Assembly (NCBI GenBank): GCA_037102815.1
Contig: BTPP01000005.1
Coordinates: forward strand, 1,178,001-1,242,000
Direction of reading: 5' to 3'
DNA: 64,000 nucleotides
Source: Neurospora intermedia
Taxonomy: Eukaryota > Ascomycota > Sordariomycetes > Sordariales > Sordariaceae
How positions within the stretch are numbered: the stretch's first letter is position 1; each line of letters begins with the position of its first letter. The notes below the pieces were generated by a model. It saw nothing but the letters and a program-made list of their open reading frames with translations, made no database searches and had not been told where the DNA came from. Below are positions 54,798 to 64,000 of this stretch, piece after piece. A program made the translations under genes and the position numbers.

Positions 54798-55734
54798 TGA
54801 GTATAATAATCAGAAGCACCAAAATGATGATCAGTGCCAGGATGATGCCCATCTGCTTTCCCTCTCCGCTGTTGTTTGCTGCCCTCGCAAAACGTCCCAC
54901 CCGATCTCTTGCTCGATCCAAGGCATTTTGATGCCTATCCACCGCCCGTTCGCTCTCATCCAGCATCGTGACCTGGTTATCCAACTCATCGCCAATTTGC
55001 ATACTCAGCTCGCGTTGCCGTGAGATGCTAGCTCCTAGAGCGTCAAGTTGGGCGTCCTGCTCCTCCAGAATCCGCTGATGATAGGCGTGTATTTGAGTGT
55101 TGTCCATATCTTGCCCATCGATAGTGTCGCGATATCCAGCTGAATCGTCATCCAAGACGGGGTCATCGCGGTATGGAAATAGCTGAGAGCGAGCAGACTT
55201 GTTGGCGGCAGAGGCTTGGGCTTCGAGGTCACTGTTGGGTGACGAGAAACGGACAGTCTTGGAGGCACGACGCTGTATGGGCGGGGGAGTCGTCGTGGAC
55301 GCGGCTATGGGTTTCGAGGATTGGGCATGGGCAAAGTCTTGGGCGAGAGAAGGGTCGTTGGGTTGGGTGAGTGTTGAGGTGGTAGCAGGCGAAGCGTAGC
55401 CGTGGAATTGGGAGGTGAGGTCGTCAAACTGTTTTTGGAGAGACGAGAGCGTATCGTTCAGCGTGGAGGCCTTTCTGAGTGGGTGTTTTCATTTTAGCGA
55501 CTGCCAATGTCAAGAAGTGGAAGAGGGCCGCGCATACGCTTCGTCGCCGGCTTCGTGGAGACGCTGATGCTCGGCTCGGAGAGATTCAAGACCCTCACGA
55601 AACTGGTCAAGTGATCGGGAGATGTGGCCATCCTGGGTGTCGCTCGACAGCTTCAACGTCTTTGCCCTTTGCCGTTCAAGAAGTGACAGCTTGATGTGGT
55701 CAGCGAGAAGGAGGAGGGCATTGGGATTCGACAT
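54793..55734 (-). CDS. Qc-SNARE (syntaxin-8/SYN8-like), 292 aa
   Basis: Exons 55734-55538 and 55474-54793 with a 63-nt phase-2 intron (GTATGC donor) give 292 aa. The N-terminal helices (MSNPNALLLLADHIKLSLLERQRA...; SRSLDQFREGLESLRAEHQRL) are followed by a Ser/Pro/Thr-rich linker. The SNARE helix (residues about 200-260) includes LDALGASISRQRELSMQIGDELDNQ and has a Gln in the expected zero layer at about residue 233. A C-terminal membrane anchor (MGIILALIIILVLLIIILK, residues about 274-292) reaches the stop. The motif and tail anchor fit endosomal/vacuolar Qc SNAREs that pair with Qa, Qb and R SNAREs in late endosomal fusion (family knowledge). The second exon has no ATG in its first 100 codons, so the short first exon is needed to provide the start. 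Confidence 0.9.
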
Positions 55735-56360
55735 GATGATTGTTGGCGGTGACTTGTTTGCAGGCTTCGAGATTCCGAGGTTACGCTAAATAGAGGTATG
55801 TATCTTATCGTGAATCAGACGACCGAGGTGTTGTAGTAGGTCCCCGAAACAGCAAGCCGCCAATGCAATGAACAACAGGCACAGGGTATATGGAGGTCAA
55901 ATGCAGAACAAAGGAACAGCTGAACGAAAGGACATGACCGTGATGTTGATGGATGGACGTCTTGTCTTGTCTTGTCAAGGAGTGAGGAGGTGAGGTGGTT
56001 GAGGTAAAAGTTGGCGGTTCAGTTGTTGCAGGAACATCAGCGGGGGTTTCATAAGGCAGTTACAGGTTGCAGCAACAGCATGAGGAGCGCCCCATTACGC
56101 ATCTGCCCGGGGGTCCCAGGCCTATCGTAGTCTAGGCTCTCCTGCCAAGAAGGATGCCCGTTGAGGATGGCCCGTGCACTGGGGAAGCAACACAGCAGTC
56201 AAAACATCCTCGCTTTTTTGTACTGTGTGTACTCCGTACAAAATAAAGCCTCCGGGCGTGACGCCAGCACCACCTTTCTTGTAGGCCGCTCACTTCCAAT
56301 TGGTCCTCCTTCACTTTATTATCGAATCCATCCTCCAATACCCTTCTCGACATCACGTCC
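55735..56360. other. Divergent intergenic interval
   Basis: 626 bases between the SNARE start (-) and the DUF3716-type gene start (+), likely two promoters. No gene seen. Confidence 0.55.
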
Positions 56361-57368
56361 ATGGCAGACTCGGGAGCCGGCGTAGTAGAGGTCGGAGCGC
56401 AACCCGAGGACCATGCTCTCGCGTCAGACGTGCCCGGCAATCCCAACACGGACACACGCACCATCGCTTCTCCAGTGACGGGTGCGGAGACCGGCACCCC
56501 GGTGCCGTTAGCTGCTATTCAGGGAGAGGGTGGAGATATCACCCACGGCGGAAGAGGAGAGCTTCCTGCGGCCTTTCCCAAGAGACGCCGCGGCCGTCCT
56601 CCCGGTCGCCCGAATAGGACAGTCAAGGAGGATGATTACCAGGAGAACCCGCTGGTCAAGGCATGGAACGCGGCCAAGGAGGAGCAACCCCTGGCGGCTG
56701 TCGCCATCCGCGTAAAAGACGCCCTGACTGCAGACTCTCTTGTTCACGATACGCAACGGGCCATCTTCAACGACTGTCCCAGTCGCGAATACATCTACTT
56801 TGTCAACGGATGGATCACGGCCCGCCACATTGCCTCTCAGCGGCCCAGTTACGTCAACGGTCTGCTCATCCACTCACGCGGCACAGATGCCCCGGTGCAG
56901 TGCACCCAATGTGCTGATCGCCGCACCAAAAATGCCCTGGGTCCCTTCATAGTCTGTCGGATCTTGCCCGGGAGCTTCCATAACAGCTGTTCGAACTGCA
57001 AGTGGTTCGACAACACGTCAGCCTGTTCGCTGTATACGGGCCCTACCCCCAACCGGAAGCGCAAGGCCAAGGCCCTTTCTGCTGGACCGAATCCTGAGGA
57101 GAACACTACTACTACCAACGGGACTTCTGGTGTTGGTGCTGATCAGCAGAATGTTGCCCCAGACCAGACGGAGATGGCTCACCAGAATGCCCAGTATACG
57201 TCCTTGCAATTAGGCGTGAGGATGGCGGCCCCGGAGGCGGATATGGAGGGAACTGAGGACCTCCAGGGACTTGGCCACGAGCTACAAGACCATGACGCAG
57301 TGGAAGAGTCGCAGAGCGGTCAGCTATCAGCTGGGAATGATGATGACGATGATGATGATGAAGAGTAG
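56361..57368 (+). CDS. AT-hook protein with DUF3716-like cysteine domain, 335 aa
   Basis: A single exon. An AT-hook-like motif (PKRRRGRPPGRPNR, residues about 73-86) suggests binding to the minor groove of AT-rich DNA. A fungal Cys-rich domain follows, with Cys at about 181, 184, 199, 210, 213 and 222 (CTQC, PFIVCR, SCSNCKW, SACS), the pattern of DUF3716 and compatible with zinc binding. A basic stretch (PNRKRKAKAL) may be a nuclear localisation signal. The C-terminus is strongly acidic (D-run then EE), encoded by a GAT repeat at 57337-57360. A chromatin-associated role is inferred from the AT-hook plus acidic tail. No experimental function is known to me for this family. Confidence 0.8.
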   Translation: MADSGAGVVEVGAQPEDHALASDVPGNPNTDTRTIASPVTGAETGTPVPLAAIQGEGGDITHGGRGELPAAFPKRRRGRPPGRPNRTVKEDDYQENPLVKAWNAAKEEQPLAAVAIRVKDALTADSLVHDTQRAIFNDCPSREYIYFVNGWITARHIASQRPSYVNGLLIHSRGTDAPVQCTQCADRRTKNALGPFIVCRILPGSFHNSCSNCKWFDNTSACSLYTGPTPNRKRKAKALSAGPNPEENTTTTNGTSGVGADQQNVAPDQTEMAHQNAQYTSLQLGVRMAAPEADMEGTEDLQGLGHELQDHDAVEESQSGQLSAGNDDDDDDDEE

Positions 57369-58925
57369 GGATGAAAACGCCCCTATGTACAGGATACTTG
57401 TGGTAGCTAACAATTCGTTGTGTGAGCAGTAACTCTGTCGACGCTCAGCTTGCCGCCCAGCTTCTTCCCGAGATTCATGGGCACAATGACCATCGGGGCT
57501 AAATGCCGCGGACAGAGCACCTACTGAGGCGAGAGACTGGGGGATGGTGCTTCTCGATTCTTTATGAAACACCAATAGGGATACATCTGACTAGGTTTGC
57601 TTGATGGTTTCCTTCCCACTGGCGCTGTTCAACGTGCAGGAGTTTCTGTTACAGGGTTTGCATTTCTTTCTTGTTTGTTTTCGGGCCTTATTTGTATTCG
57701 GTTCCAGTGATAGTTTGTAGTAGTGTATGCTTTGGGACGGACTTGGTAAGGGTCTCGACTTGTATTTGTACACAGTAGGACTCAGAAGTGGGAATACATT
57801 ACGGGCATATTTCCAGACGGAACTAACAACTCAGGTCAGCGGGAAAAGAGAAGGCTACACGATGTGATGAGGGTCGTGACCACGATATGTATGGGATTGA
57901 CGGTAAACTTTTTTTTGTGTAATCTGGGTATCGTGGGAGCGTGGGACTTTGAGTGGTCACTCTTCTTCTCATTCAATCGCTTGACAAAAGAATACAGCAA
58001 TTCTTCCAAGCCAAAATCACCCAAACGAGGAGAGCCATGAGTTCAACCATGCTCCCACTGGTAAATGAGTACGACCTTACGTCATGTTATGCTTTTGCAG
58101 GTCCAAATGTACCAACGCTCCATCAATGGGAATCCAAACCGGACGGCATTTTATATCTCAAGTCCCAACGTCTAGTCGTGGGCCAACATCTCGGTACCGA
58201 GCCGAGCCGCTCACTGCCACCCAAGATGGAAAACACAATCTCCATCAGGCATATTTAGTGTGAATAAATAGAATGATCATGGGCAAAAATTTCCGAATCC
58301 ATAACTGGTGATGACTTCCGTCCCACCGTCCCATAAATTTCCGTCCTTACCGAATGTCCACGATCACCGGCATCCGGCAAACAATCCGAAGATCTCCATT
58401 GCTTTGGTAGCCGAGATTGGCCTTTCTCATCTAGCGCTTAACGCTCATTTTGCATTTGTTTTCCAAGCCCCACTACCAAACATAACTTGAGGTTACCTCT
58501 GCTTGTTTGGCAACTTCGACTTTTGCTTCACTTGCACAGAAAGTGAGGATAATGCATCACCCCTCATGACTTCATGAATGACCATCAAACAGACATGATC
58601 AGTCTGTAGCCTCTCTTTTTTGCCATCACGAGAAACATCAACCTCGGCTATATAGCTGCGCCCTATCGACACCCTGGGTTATTTTCTTTTTCCAATTTTA
58701 GCTCCAGTATCACCGGCATCACATCAATTAAGCAACTACGACAGCAACATCGCATCTACATAAGCAGCAAACTGCGACAGCGACAAGACCAGCACAGTTC
58801 GAGCACAGTTCGAGCACATTTCCAGCCATCAACCGAAACCGAAAAGAAGAAGAAGAAGAAGCAAAAACCACTACAACTCCCAACAGCTATCAGCTATAAC
58901 CCAAAATAAAACGCCACCCGCCAAA
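57369..58925. other. Intergenic region, 1.56 kb
   Basis: No supported gene. The last about 270 bases form the promoter and A/C-rich leader of the small Cys-rich gene, including a TATA box and repeats of AGCACAGTTCG (58793-58821). Confidence 0.5.
58649..58655 (+). promoter_or_regulatory. Candidate TATA box
   Basis: TATATAG lies 271 bases before the ATG at 58926. It is followed by a T/C-rich start region and a long A/C-rich leader, as in highly expressed fungal genes. Confidence 0.45.
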
Positions 58926-59132
58926 ATGCCCGACTGCGCTCACAAGACCTCCGGCAACTCGTGCGGCTGCACCTCCACCGCGCCAGCCGGCCAGAGCCTC
59001 TGCGCCTGGTGTCGCGACGGACACAAGACCATTGTAAAGAACAACGCGAACAGCGCCAATGAGGACCAGGATCAGAATGACGGGAATGTTGGGCCGGAGT
59101 TTTGTCGCTCGGGGTGTGGTTTCAAGTACTGA
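58926..59132 (+). CDS. Small cysteine-rich protein, 68 aa, possible metal-binding
   Basis: Starts in a strong context (CGCCAAAATGCCC). The 68-aa product has Cys at positions 4, 13, 15, 26, 29, 60 and 64 (CGC, CAWC, CRSGC) plus His 6 and 33; the middle is an Asn/Asp/Gln-rich spacer. The paired Cys-x-Cys and Cys-x2-Cys spacings resemble metal-binding or metallothionein-like proteins, but Trp and other aromatic residues are atypical of classical metallothioneins. There is no signal peptide, so it is unlikely to be a secreted Cys-rich effector. A strong leader and a nearby TATA box suggest real, perhaps high, expression. Confidence 0.7.
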   Translation: MPDCAHKTSGNSCGCTSTAPAGQSLCAWCRDGHKTIVKNNANSANEDQDQNDGNVGPEFCRSGCGFKY

Positions 59133-62100
59133 GAGATTCAGGGTTTATGATGAACCTTGAGGTCGTGAATTGGAAGATGGGGCCCAGGCCCTGATGAATG
59201 GGAGATGCTCTGACGGGGACGGAACATGGAGAGAAAGAGATAGAGAGAGGCAGAAAGAGAGACGGAAGTATGAGTGGCGGACTTGAGGCGGGAAAGGGAA
59301 GGAGGGGAAGCGGGATGGGGATAGAGTCGGGAAGTTGAATGTAAGAATAGAAGGAGGAAAGAGACCGAGTGCAAGACGGAGGAAAGGCAAAAGGGAAATA
59401 GAGAAAAAGAACCGGCGGGATCAAAAGGGTCATTTGGTAGAGGTACACAGCAGCATTTTAAGAAGGAAGGAATACAGTGAGCGATCCGTTACCTTGAATC
59501 TGTCCTTCCAATTTCCCGCGTTTCATCTGGCTGGATGCCCTCTTTCCTTATTTCGGGCTTTTTTTGCGTAAGCATTATCTCATCGTGACTTGACTGCACT
59601 CATTGAGGGTTGAGAAGGAACGGCGACACCGCGTTAGTGAGAGTGCTGGTGTAGACTAGCAAGGAAGGAATACGGGAAGGTTGGAGAATCCGAATCATTA
59701 GTAAGAAATGCCTCGGGGTCCGACTTGCCAACGGTGAAATCGAATGATATTCTGTCCAATCCTGGCTCCGGACGATGTATTGTACTGCATCACGTCGTGG
59801 TAAGCACCAGGGTTAGGGTCAGTTTACGAGCTTTGTTTACTACCCCTGAGCAATAACGAGGACTCGAAAATGTTGTAGCAGAAGATCATTGGAGCTGGCG
59901 TCCTCGCTGGTCTAACATCGAAATGGTGGTTTGGTATCGGGCAGTCGTCTTGGTGATTCTGGAGGAAAAGCACAACTTGAAGTGGTCCGTGGGCTTCCCC
60001 AAGGGTTCTGACGGACTCGACTCTCGCTAGGGCAGGTACGGTGCGGTGTCAAGATTCGCAGATTCGAGTGGATGAATACTGCTCATGGTCGACTCGACTG
60101 CTCTTGCAAATCTTTGGAAAAAGTGCAAGATTGAACGTTGAACTGCAGTGGCAGTTGCACCTTCGCATTGTCCATCCCATCGTCTACCCCACATAAACGA
60201 CATCATCTAATTTCCCCCCTAGTCATGATAATCCCTCCACCACCCACCGGGCCGCCGTTATCACATTGTCACGCACACTTCCCCCCGGCATATGGGCACA
60301 TATCCCCAGCTTCCTGAGCCAACCTCGCATCCGCTCCCTGCCCCGGAGCCCCGCCATCTCACTCTGCCACGTAAGTAGGTAGCAACCTTCTGCTTTTCCT
60401 CCACGCCCGAGCACAGATTTCCAACGGCCGTGATCCACACCGAATTTGAACTTGACGCACCCTTGGCCCCGCCACGTGATATTCCCCCCCGGTGCGCCGA
60501 CCCCTGGCTGTCGTCCGTGATGTAGATGAGTGCAACTCGCCGACCGGGGAAAGACAGGATTCCTCGGGGATCCACCACGGACGTGGTCGGCGCGGTAGCT
60601 GAGACCGACCGCGCGGATATAGGTGGATGCGCGGTCGTCGAACTATTGTTCCTAAGAAAAGCAGTAGGGTTCAGAGACTTCACATCACAGGGTTCGTATG
60701 TTTGTGCCGAGCCTCCATTGACGCCGGTCCAGGGGTGACTCCATCGAGCTTCGGGACCGCGGCACCGTCCTGTTGGACTATTGATTTATAGTTTCCTCCG
60801 GTGCGTCGGCATCTTGCTCGAGATGACCACCGGGAAGACTGATTGTCATATTGCCGTTACTGGTCGAAACAAGCCAGCCTCCACTTTGTCTGTAGAGAGA
60901 CGACCGCATGAGTTCCACCTGGGCTCGGCATATTCATGAAGAACTAAGTTGCCGTCGTTCTGGAAGGTAAGTTATCGTCTCGGAAGACAAGTTCGTTTTT
61001 CCGTTCTTTGACTTGGAAGAGTTGCCGGGGTTACAATGTCGCCGGCTTCGAAAGATTCCTATGTCTACTATGTATGAGTGAAGGGTGTCATAAGATCGGG
61101 AACTTGAACAACTTACCATAGGGGAATATTCAGTGGTGACTACAGTGCTAGAGGTAGATAATCGGGAGTGATCAAGGCAGATACATATTCAGAGAGCACG
61201 GAGAGAATAATGACTTAAATAAATTGAGCTTCAGTCTTGTCTATTCCATACCTACCTGGCTGCCCCTTCCTTAGATACTCGTACTTCTCTTCCTCAAAAC
61301 CTCACAATACCTACCGACGATAGTCTTGGCCATAGGCCTCCAACGTAAAACTGTCGTCACCGGGGTAACCCCTAACCCAACAAGAGTCCGACTAACGACT
61401 TGGGCAGACCGAGGACACCTTGAATTGCACAGCTGGTGACTTTAAGCCACTCTCGGTTGAAAGTCTTGCGCCATCCTGCTCAGGAGATCCTCGTTCGATA
61501 TGTGAAGAAACCGAAAAGGGAACATGTGACGGTGTGGATGGATCAAAAGAAAAAGATGCCCTCGCTGTTGGTGTCAAGATTTATGCACGCTTGCGTGTTC
61601 ATGCCCGGCTGTTTTGTTGGTAATGCTGGGGTCGTTGAACGAGAATCGGACACAGCAGGAAGAGGAAAATAAGATGCGAGATGAAGGACATGTTCGGATG
61701 AAGGTGATATCATTGTACATAAAGGAGTTAGGATATTTTGACCAATAGGAAAGCGAGAGCTGGACTAAAGCTGTATGTTTAACTGCATGTTGACGTTTTA
61801 ACTACATATCTCTTGACCACTAAGGAAAATGCCAGCAATCTGCATTATCGGGTATCACGTGGTAGCGTGTGCACTTGGACCAGGATCCTTTGGCCTTCAC
61901 TTGGATCGCGTTTCGCTTGCAACCCCAGAACCGTTATCGCATTTCTCCGTTACCTTATCGCATCTGCAGTGTTCTCGACGAGAAGGTCCTCTTGCGCCCG
62001 TCAATCATAGAGGTATTCAGCAGAAATAGCCAATCCAGACAACAACTATAACGAATATCACACAACAGAGCGCCCGCTTAGCTATCCTGCCATCTCTCGA

Positions 62101-62262
62101 TCCAACGTCCAGACGAGCTTCTTACGAGCACCGGCGCACTGAGTATCGCGGCGACAAAAGGCCTACGTCATGTACATCAACTGGCTTCGATCCACGCTAT
62201 AGCTCTACAATACACACAACCCCGAAGCGAGTTGAGGCTGCCACTGCCAGATCATCGTCAAG
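59133..62262. other. Gene-poor interval, 3.1 kb
   Basis: No supported gene. The weak minus-strand frame 60683-60261 has Ser- and Gly-rich translation without a domain; it may be a decayed or chance frame. Purine-rich sequence at 59170-59430 is likely the 3' flank of the Cys-rich gene. The last few hundred bases should hold the promoter of TFB4. Confidence 0.45.
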
Positions 62263-63588
62263 ATGACGGTCCAGGACGCCGTCGACGCCTCCGAACACTA
62301 CGAAATCTACAACACCGATGATATCCCCTCCCTTTATACCATAATCATCGACACCAACCCACGCGCCTGGGCCGCCCTGAACGATGTCCTTCCACTCACG
62401 AAAGCGCTCGCCAACATTCTAATATTTGTCAACTCCCACTTAGCCTTCAATAACTCCAACCAAGTAGCTCTCATAGCATCACACACGAACCGGGCAGTAT
62501 GGCTCTACCCAACAGCACCCGACCAGAACCCCGGCCGACAACCGCAAAATCCAAACGAAGACGTCGAAATGCGCGACGCCTCCTTCACAAGTAAACAGCA
62601 ATCTCCACCGCCCGCAAACAAATACCCTCTCTTCGCCCAAATCGAGCGCTCTCTCCTCTCCTCCCTGCGATCTCTCATAACCGACACCACAACCGAGGAC
62701 ATCACCTCTACAACCACCACCCAGATTTCCGGCGCGCTGACCCTCGCCCTCGCGCACATCAACAAAACTGCCCTCCTCTTCGCCCCCTCCAACTCCACCA
62801 CCGGTCCAACCCCCTCCTCCGCAGGCGGCAAGTCCTCCGTCTCCACAACCTCCGGCGCCGGCCCAGGCGGCGGCAACGCAGCCTCCCTCCCTGGCATCGG
62901 CGGTGGCGGTCTCGCAGGCCTGCACGCCCGCATCCTGGTGGTCAGCGTAAGCGACAGCTCCCCCTCACAGTACATCCCTACCATGAATGCTGTGTTCGCG
63001 GCGGCGCACGCGCGCATCGCCATCGACACGCTGGCGCTGCGGGGTAGTGCAACGTTCCTCCAGCAGGCGAGCTACATCACGCGCGGCACGTTTATACGGG
63101 CGCAAGAGCCGAGGGGGCTGTTGCAGTACTTGATGTTTGGGTTTGGAAGCGGGAGCGCGCCACAGGGGTTGGCGGCGGCGGGGAACCAGCGGTCTCAGCA
63201 GCAACAGCAGCATGGGGGCAACAAAGGGAAAGAAGATAAGGCGAGCGAGAAGGCCGTTGGCGCCGTGGCTAAGGGAGCGGCCAAGCATGGAGGCCAGAAG
63301 TTTCTGGGGAGTAATGCTAGCGTGGCGGATCTGTTGGTCACACCTAGTGCGGACTCGGTGGATTTCCGGGCGGCGTGTTTCTGTCATCGGAACGTGATTG
63401 ATACGGGGTTTGTGTGCAGTATTTGCTTGAGCATCTTTTGCGAGGTGCCGGAGGGTGGGGAGTGTTTGACATGCGGCACCAAGTTAGCTTTGGGGAATTA
63501 CGGGAGGAAGTTACCTGTGCTGCCTTCAAAGGCTGCTGCTCCTCCCGGAGGGGGGCAGGCGAATGGGAACGGGTCGATGCTGAAATAA
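62263..63588 (+). CDS. tfb4: TFIIH core subunit TFB4 (p34 homologue), 441 aa
   Basis: A single exon of 441 codons. The N-terminal half is a von Willebrand A-like fold typical of TFB4: PSLYTIIIDTNPRAWAAL, LANILIFVNSHLAFNNSNQVALIASH and ARILVVSVSDSSPSQYIPTMNAVFAAAH. The C-terminal C4 zinc-finger region (residues about 372-408) contains CFCHRN, CSICLSIFC and CLTCGTKL. TFB4 pairs with SSL1 in the TFIIH core, which opens promoters for Pol II and acts in nucleotide excision repair (family knowledge). Gly/Ser-rich and Gln-rich inserts (about residues 175-215 and 305-345) lengthen it relative to yeast. The start is the first ATG and gives a full family N-terminus. Confidence 0.95.
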   Translation: MTVQDAVDASEHYEIYNTDDIPSLYTIIIDTNPRAWAALNDVLPLTKALANILIFVNSHLAFNNSNQVALIASHTNRAVWLYPTAPDQNPGRQPQNPNEDVEMRDASFTSKQQSPPPANKYPLFAQIERSLLSSLRSLITDTTTEDITSTTTTQISGALTLALAHINKTALLFAPSNSTTGPTPSSAGGKSSVSTTSGAGPGGGNAASLPGIGGGGLAGLHARILVVSVSDSSPSQYIPTMNAVFAAAHARIAIDTLALRGSATFLQQASYITRGTFIRAQEPRGLLQYLMFGFGSGSAPQGLAAAGNQRSQQQQQHGGNKGKEDKASEKAVGAVAKGAAKHGGQKFLGSNASVADLLVTPSADSVDFRAACFCHRNVIDTGFVCSICLSIFCEVPEGGECLTCGTKLALGNYGRKLPVLPSKAAAPPGGGQANGNGSMLK

Positions 63589-63955
63589 GTCTTCAGCGAG
63601 TTATGGAATAGAGTGAAGAGGTAACTGATGGTGGATGATGTTTTTGTCCTGGGCCGGGGAACCAGGCAGTCAAGAGGCCGACTAGAGACTGGGAGGTGGT
63701 AGACCCACAAGATTGCCCGTGGGATGTCTACCGAAAGGGGACAAATAGGCTTGGAAATCTATATATACACACATAGAGTCTGACATGCAGTGCTAATACC
63801 CATAAAGCAGCTTTTATTGCAAACATCACTTTGCTGAACATGGATTGCCACTATGGGATTAAGCCATTGATACCTGTTATCAGGGACATGTCTAATTATC
63901 ATCCATCGTTGTATCATTTTCCCCCAACTCGCGTTCAATGTCAACCGTCCACTTC
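63589..63955. other. Intergenic interval at right edge
   Basis: 367 bases with no supported gene between the TFB4 stop and the possible stop of a minus-strand gene. Confidence 0.5.
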
Positions 63956-64000
63956 TCACAACTCATCATCAGACTCAGTCTCACTCCCCTCATCCACTAC
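63956..64000 (-). CDS. Possible C-terminus of a gene continuing past the window
   Basis: On the minus strand the last 45 bases read as 14 codons and a stop (VVDEGSETESDDEL, TGA at 63958-63956). Such an acidic end is common in nuclear proteins, but 14 codons cannot prove a gene. It would converge on TFB4. Confidence 0.3.
   Translation of the reverse strand, partial: VVDEGSETESDDEL

Noticed and set aside
60261-60683. Minus-strand frame of 140 codons
   Set aside because: The start is not ATG, the Gly/Ser-rich translation has no domain, and it could not be extended across plausible introns; left as a weak possibility in the interval note.

Overview
This window is nuclear DNA of a filamentous ascomycete, most likely of the Sordariales (Neurospora/Sordaria-like). 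The support is: short spliceosomal introns (mostly 50-115 nt) with CTAAC/CTGAC-type branch points; tRNA genes with short introns after position 37; fungal-specific proteins (a DUF3716-like AT-hook protein, fungal P450s, a cyclin C of SSN8 type); polyglutamine and low-complexity inserts; and a short TA-rich block that looks like a RIP-mutated relic beside tRNA genes. No virus, phage, CRISPR array or intact transposon was seen.

Layout. 1-6.9 kb is gene-poor and leads to a two-exon gene for an unrecognised 193-aa protein. 10.8-13.0 kb is a polyQ/BTB protein. 13.8-16.5 kb holds a TauD/TfdA-type dioxygenase (+) converging on cyclin C (-). 18.1-20.7 kb is a five-exon Ca2+-regulated mitochondrial carrier. 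22.6-25.1 kb is a single-pass membrane protein with a repetitive beta-type ectodomain. 25.4-29.7 kb is a block of broken or badly modelled minus-strand reading frames. 29.9-31.8 kb is a proline-rich six-exon gene. 32.7-33.6 kb is a mitochondrial S-adenosylmethionine carrier. 34.2-37.6 kb (-) is a WDR48/UAF1 homologue. 39.0-41.4 kb is a TilS-type tRNA(Ile)-lysidine synthetase. 42.1-43.5 kb (-) is the Rab geranylgeranyltransferase alpha subunit. 45.0-47.7 kb is a meiosis-type APC/C activator (AMA1-like). 48.1-49.5 kb (-) is a P450, followed by a P450 pseudogene. 52.8-54.1 kb is a tRNA cluster (His, Leu, His). 54.5-55.7 kb (-) is a Qc-SNARE. 56.4-57.4 kb is the DUF3716/AT-hook protein. 58.9-59.1 kb is a small Cys-rich protein. 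62.3-63.6 kb is the TFIIH subunit TFB4. A minus-strand gene may end at the right edge.

Most genes are unrelated housekeeping functions (transcription, tRNA modification, membrane traffic, mitochondrial transport, meiosis). They show no operon-like logic, and I did not find a multi-gene novel system. The most unusual signals concern gene structure: a SNARE stop codon lying inside a splice donor, with an in-frame downstream exon; a proline-rich gene whose introns are all phase 1, so every internal exon can be skipped in frame; a GC-AG intron in the dioxygenase; a coiled-coil frame interrupted by two in-frame stops; and an inverted pair of tRNA-His genes around a TA-rich relic. Exon coordinates were assembled by hand from frame continuity and splice-site sequence.
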